Shown piece after piece: positions 32,129 to 35,011 of a stretch of 35,011 bases of DNA (its first letter is position 1; each line of letters begins with the position of its first letter). The stretch spans positions 1 to 35,011 of the forward strand of contig JACMPC010000229.1 of NCBI GenBank assembly GCA_014377705.1, read 5' to 3'. The notes below the pieces were generated by a model. The model saw nothing but the letters and a program-made list of their open reading frames with translations. It did not search any database and was not told the origin of the DNA. This stretch comes from Dermatophilaceae bacterium. GTDB lineage: Bacteria > Actinomycetota > Actinomycetes > Actinomycetales > Dermatophilaceae. Position numbers and translations under genes: made by a program.

Positions 32129-33451
32129 ATGGAAATCGCGGAGGTCCCGGCGACGGATACCAGTGCTGCTGCCACGGAGTTGCTTGCTGCCGTGACCGAT
32201 TCGGCTGCTGCCACGACGGGTGTGCGGGGCACCGTCGGCGAGCGCATGACGGGCTTCCCGGCCACCAGGGAGTCGCTTGTCACGCTGGCAACGTGGCAGG
32301 AGAAGCAGAACCTGCGCTGGGCTTTCCGCCACATGCGCGAGATCATGCCGACGCATCCGATCCCGTCCGACCGGCATACGACTCGTCCGCTCGAGACCTC
32401 CTCTGTCCCTTCCGCGCTGGCCGCACCCGTCACCCGCCTTGATGGCACGACCACGACCGCCCAGGATGTGTTCGAGACCACCTGGAGCGACGCGCTGCTG
32501 GTCCTGCAGGACGGCCAGATCGTCGACGAGCACTACTACGCCGGTATGACCGAGCGGTCACCCCACCTGCTGATGTCGGTCACCAAGTCCGTCGTCGGCT
32601 GCGTGGCCGGGATCCTCGCCCATCGCGGCCTGCTCGACCCGGACGCGGGCGTGACCACGTACGTCCCCGAGGCTGCGGACTCGGGCTACGGCGGCTCGGT
32701 CGTCCGGAACCTGCTCGACATGCGCACCGGAGTCGGGTTCCGCGAGACCTACACGGTTCCCGAGGCGGAGGTGCGCATCATGGAACGCTCCATGGGCTGG
32801 CGACCACGCCTGGACGAGGACCCGGTCGGGACGTACAACTACCTCACCACCCTGAGCAAGGAGGACCGGCATGGCGGCCCCTTCGCCTACCGGTCCGCAG
32901 ACACCGACATGCTCGGCTGGGTGTGCGAGCGGGCCAGCGGCACCCGGATGGCCGACCTCATCTCGACCTTGCTGTGGGTGCCGATGGGAGCCGAACGGGA
33001 CGCCGAGATCACCTGCGACCCGGTCGGCTCGGCCATCCATGACGGTGGCATCTCGGCAGTGCCACGTGACGTGGCCCGCTTCGGGCAGATGCTCCTGGAC
33101 GACGGCACGATCGACGGCTGGCCCGTGGTCCCGGCCGCCTGGCTGCATGACGCCCACAACCCGGCGACCGACGTGCGCGAGGCGTTCGCCAAGACCGACA
33201 ACGAGTCGGTCCTGCCGGGAGGGTGGTACCGCAACAAGTTCTGGTTCGTCCCCAGCGGGCAGGGAAACGCCATGGTATGCCTCGGTATTCACGGGCAGAT
33301 GATCTACGTGAACCGGGCCACCCGAACGGTGGGCGTCAAGCTGTCGTCGTGGCCGGAAGCCCAGAACGTCACGCACCTGGTCGACACGCTGCGGGCCTTT
33401 GCCGCGGTCTGCGCCCAGCTCACCAGTCTCGACGGGCCCACGGCTGGCTGA
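32129..33451 (+). CDS. NylB-like serine hydrolase, second paralogue
   Basis: 440 residues from the ATG at 32129; only a weak AGG precedes it. Class C beta-lactamase fold of the 6-aminohexanoate-dimer-hydrolase type: Ser150-Val-Thr-Lys153, Tyr254 in Phe-Ala-Tyr-Arg-Ser-Ala-Asp-Thr-Asp, Leu-Asp-Met-Arg-Thr-Gly, Phe-Gly-Gln-Met-Leu-Leu-Asp-Asp-Gly, and the C-terminal Val-Lys-Leu-Ser-Ser-Trp-Pro. Residues about 55-80 (Trp-Gln, then Arg-Trp-Ala-Phe-Arg-His) match the NylB N-terminal segment, which the paralogue at 29434 lacks in this form. The first 40 residues are Ala/Thr-rich but not a clear signal peptide. It is divergent from the C45 gene and shares the twin operators. The substrate is unknown; amide or ester hydrolysis is expected. 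Confidence 0.87.
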   Translation: MEIAEVPATDTSAAATELLAAVTDSAAATTGVRGTVGERMTGFPATRESLVTLATWQEKQNLRWAFRHMREIMPTHPIPSDRHTTRPLETSSVPSALAAPVTRLDGTTTTAQDVFETTWSDALLVLQDGQIVDEHYYAGMTERSPHLLMSVTKSVVGCVAGILAHRGLLDPDAGVTTYVPEAADSGYGGSVVRNLLDMRTGVGFRETYTVPEAEVRIMERSMGWRPRLDEDPVGTYNYLTTLSKEDRHGGPFAYRSADTDMLGWVCERASGTRMADLISTLLWVPMGAERDAEITCDPVGSAIHDGGISAVPRDVARFGQMLLDDGTIDGWPVVPAAWLHDAHNPATDVREAFAKTDNESVLPGGWYRNKFWFVPSGQGNAMVCLGIHGQMIYVNRATRTVGVKLSSWPEAQNVTHLVDTLRAFAAVCAQLTSLDGPTAG

Positions 33452-33477
33452 CGCGCCCGGCCTGCCCGACTCACATG

Positions 33478-33512
33478 CAGCGGGGCCCTCCGGTGGACAG
33501 AGGCCCCCGCTG
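33478..33512. terminator. Hairpin terminator between convergent genes
   Basis: CAGCGGGG pairs with CCCCGCTG (8 bp), followed by one mismatch and 4 more pairs, with a 9-base loop. It lies 26 bp after the hydrolase stop and 14 bp after the stop of the ATP-grasp gene on the other strand. Confidence 0.8.
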
Positions 33513-33526
33513 AGGCGTGGATACTG

Positions 33527-35011
33527 CTACTTCACGTAGGCGATCGGAAGATGGACCGGGACGTCCGGGATCAGTTCGGAGACGTAGAAGGAGCGGATGC
33601 CCTCGATGTAGCGCCGGCACCGTTCGGTGAGCCCGCGAGAGTTCTGCATCCGGCCCTTGGTGATCAGGATCCCGAGGTCTGCTCCCTTGAACCGGAAGTC
33701 GCCGGGGGCATACACCCGCATGTAGAACGCCTCGTCCTGGTCGGTGATCTGGTGCCAGTCCTGCGAGACGCGGGCGAACGTGAGCGTGCCGTCATCGGCC
33801 AGCCGGTAGGTGCCGGTGCGCGGGGCCTCAAGAATTCGTTCGACCGAGTCCACCGGCTCCTTCATGATCAGCTGGGCCCAGACGTCGATCGAGGCGAGCT
33901 GCAGCCATCGCTCGTTGATCTCCTCCACGTTGATGACGTAGTCGACGTCCATGTACTCCAGGAGATGGAAGAGGAACAGCGGGACGTCGGCATAGGCGCC
34001 CGCGGTGACGTTCGTCATCGGCGAGGCACCCGAGATGCGCGGGTTGAGCTCGCCGAGGTACACCTCGTCGGTGTCGGTGTCGATCAGGACGTCGACCTCG
34101 AAGAAGCCCTTGTAGCCCTCCTGGGCCAGCCGGCCGCCGAGCCGCTGGACATGCTCGATCGAGGCTGCCCGCTGGGTCGGGGTCAGTGCCTCGGGGAACA
34201 GGTCGTTGCCGCACCAGCCCCCCTTGTACGGCGTGAGCTCGGGGTAGCCGGTGAGGTCGGTCATGAACGGTCCGACGATCGTTCCATGCCGGGTGATGCA
34301 GGCCTCGACACAGGCGGCATTGTTGTTGATCCGCTTCATCACCTTCAGGTCCTGCCCGATGATGTTGGACGAGTGCGCCGCCCAGTCCTGCTCGGACTTG
34401 ACGAAGAACGTGGTCTTGCCCGAGTCTCCGTACGGCGTCTGCACCACGAGGTCGGTGCCCAGTCCGGCACCCACCGCCAGCTTCTCGAGCTCAGCCCAGC
34501 TCCCGGCCCGGCCGATCACGTTGGGCACCGACCGGGCGCCGGCCTCGGCGCCGAGCTGGGTGGTGACGATCTTGGAGTCGAGCCGGCGCCGCAGCGCGTC
34601 CGGCGGCAGGATCAGCGTGTAGCCGAGCTCGCGGCAGATCTCCTCGGTCTCCTCGTCGAAGAACACCATGGCGACCATCGGCTTGCCGCCCCGGCGCTTG
34701 AGGTAGGCCCGCACCTCGGGGTCCCGCAAGAGGTAGTTGACGATCTGTTCACTGGACTCGAAGGCGATGTCGGGCCGGTTGGTCGGGACGAACAGCCGCG
34801 GGTGCCCGCCGTCCCAGGAGTCGTAGTAGGAGACGTACTGGAAGTTGCGGACCCAGCGATCGATGCCCAGCAGGTTGAACGCCGTCGGCCCGAAGAAGTA
34901 GATCGGCTGCTCGTTGGTACGGAAGAAGGTGCGAATCTCGGAGATGCCCGTCAGCGGTCGGGTTGATGGATGTTTCGAGTACGGGCGTTTTGAGGGTGGC
35001 TGCTTCTGATA
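33527..35011 (-). CDS. ATP-grasp domain ligase/carboxylase-like enzyme (5' end outside window)
   Basis: At least 494 residues; the frame is open to the right edge with no stop, and a TTG at 34729 is internal because the sequence upstream of it is protein-like (Phe-Phe-Gly-Pro-Thr-Ala-Phe-Asn, Ser-Trp-Asp-Gly-Gly). The ATP-grasp core is recognisable: Leu-Asp-Ser-Lys-Ile-Val in the first lysine region, the flexible loop Thr-Pro-Tyr-Gly-Asp-Ser-Gly-Lys-Thr, and the metal site Gly-Glu-Leu-Asn-Pro-Arg-Ile-Ser-Gly. Members join a carboxylate to an amine or thiol via an acyl-phosphate. The N-terminal part is a pre-ATP-grasp domain. The product cannot be named. No signal peptide is seen in the visible part. 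It converges with the NylB-like gene. Confidence 0.85.
   Translation of the reverse strand, partial: YQKQPPSKRPYSKHPSTRPLTGISEIRTFFRTNEQPIYFFGPTAFNLLGIDRWVRNFQYVSYYDSWDGGHPRLFVPTNRPDIAFESSEQIVNYLLRDPEVRAYLKRRGGKPMVAMVFFDEETEEICRELGYTLILPPDALRRRLDSKIVTTQLGAEAGARSVPNVIGRAGSWAELEKLAVGAGLGTDLVVQTPYGDSGKTTFFVKSEQDWAAHSSNIIGQDLKVMKRINNNAACVEACITRHGTIVGPFMTDLTGYPELTPYKGGWCGNDLFPEALTPTQRAASIEHVQRLGGRLAQEGYKGFFEVDVLIDTDTDEVYLGELNPRISGASPMTNVTAGAYADVPLFLFHLLEYMDVDYVINVEEINERWLQLASIDVWAQLIMKEPVDSVERILEAPRTGTYRLADDGTLTFARVSQDWHQITDQDEAFYMRVYAPGDFRFKGADLGILITKGRMQNSRGLTERCRRYIEGIRSFYVSELIPDVPVHLPIAYVK

Noticed and set aside
29434-33451. Beta-lactamase resistance island
   Set aside because: The serine hydrolases have the beta-lactamase fold but match the NylB/esterase branch, lack signal peptides and have no resistance genes beside them.

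Overview
The window reads as chromosomal DNA of a very GC-rich actinobacterium. Evidence: strong G/C third-position bias, many GTG and some TTG starts, 1-4 bp stop/start overlaps between genes, and the families present (PucR regulator, MsiK-type ABC importer lacking an ATPase gene, FHA-HTH protein, CorA-like and NCS2 proteins with actinobacterial motifs). A member of Micrococcales, perhaps Intrasporangiaceae, is a guess. I see no rRNA, tRNA, phage, insertion sequence or CRISPR.

Left part (1-7.9 kb), unrelated housekeeping genes: a repeat-rich 3' gene end; a TetR-like protein lacking its DNA-binding domain; an FHA-HTH regulator; a 47-residue peptide gene; an NYN-domain nuclease-like protein; a single-domain biotinyl protein divergent from an NCS2 nucleobase permease; a ZIP metal transporter with two compensating frameshifts; a 32-bp tandem repeat; a CorA-like channel; an aldo/keto reductase.

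Middle part (8.0-19.0 kb), all on the minus strand: a cell-wall sugar salvage cluster. Reading with transcription: secreted NagZ (GH3), secreted NamZ-like exo-muramidase, secreted AmiE-like serine hydrolase, RpiR/MurR-type regulator, MurQ etherase, sugar-binding lipoprotein, two ABC permeases, and a BadF/BcrA-type sugar kinase. It matches the content of the Bacillus subtilis murQ-murR-murP-amiE-nagZ-namZ cluster, but the PTS importer is replaced by an ABC importer plus kinase. Two palindromes, upstream of nagZ and of murQ, share a half-site. The murQ palindrome overlaps a good promoter whose predicted start lies at the murQ start codon (leaderless).

Right part (19.3-33.5 kb): an amide and omega-amino-acid utilisation region. 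A PucR regulator is divergent from a tightly coupled plus-strand operon: class III aminotransferase, NADP-type aldehyde dehydrogenase, family III CoA-transferase and glutaryl-CoA-dehydrogenase-like enzyme. In order these would take an omega-amino acid such as 5-aminovalerate to crotonyl-CoA. Facing it is a minus-strand group: C45-type Ntn amide hydrolase, small HTH protein, NylB-like serine hydrolase and an APC amino-acid permease with an extra cytosolic domain. A second NylB-like hydrolase is divergent from that group. Between them lie two near-identical palindromes (GTCAAG-N5-CTTGAC) whose centres are 30 bp apart; one covers the start codon of the C45 gene. I infer a system that cleaves small amides, imports the released amino acid and oxidises it. 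This is the best candidate for an undescribed system here.

The window ends inside an ATP-grasp enzyme gene on the minus strand that runs off the right edge.
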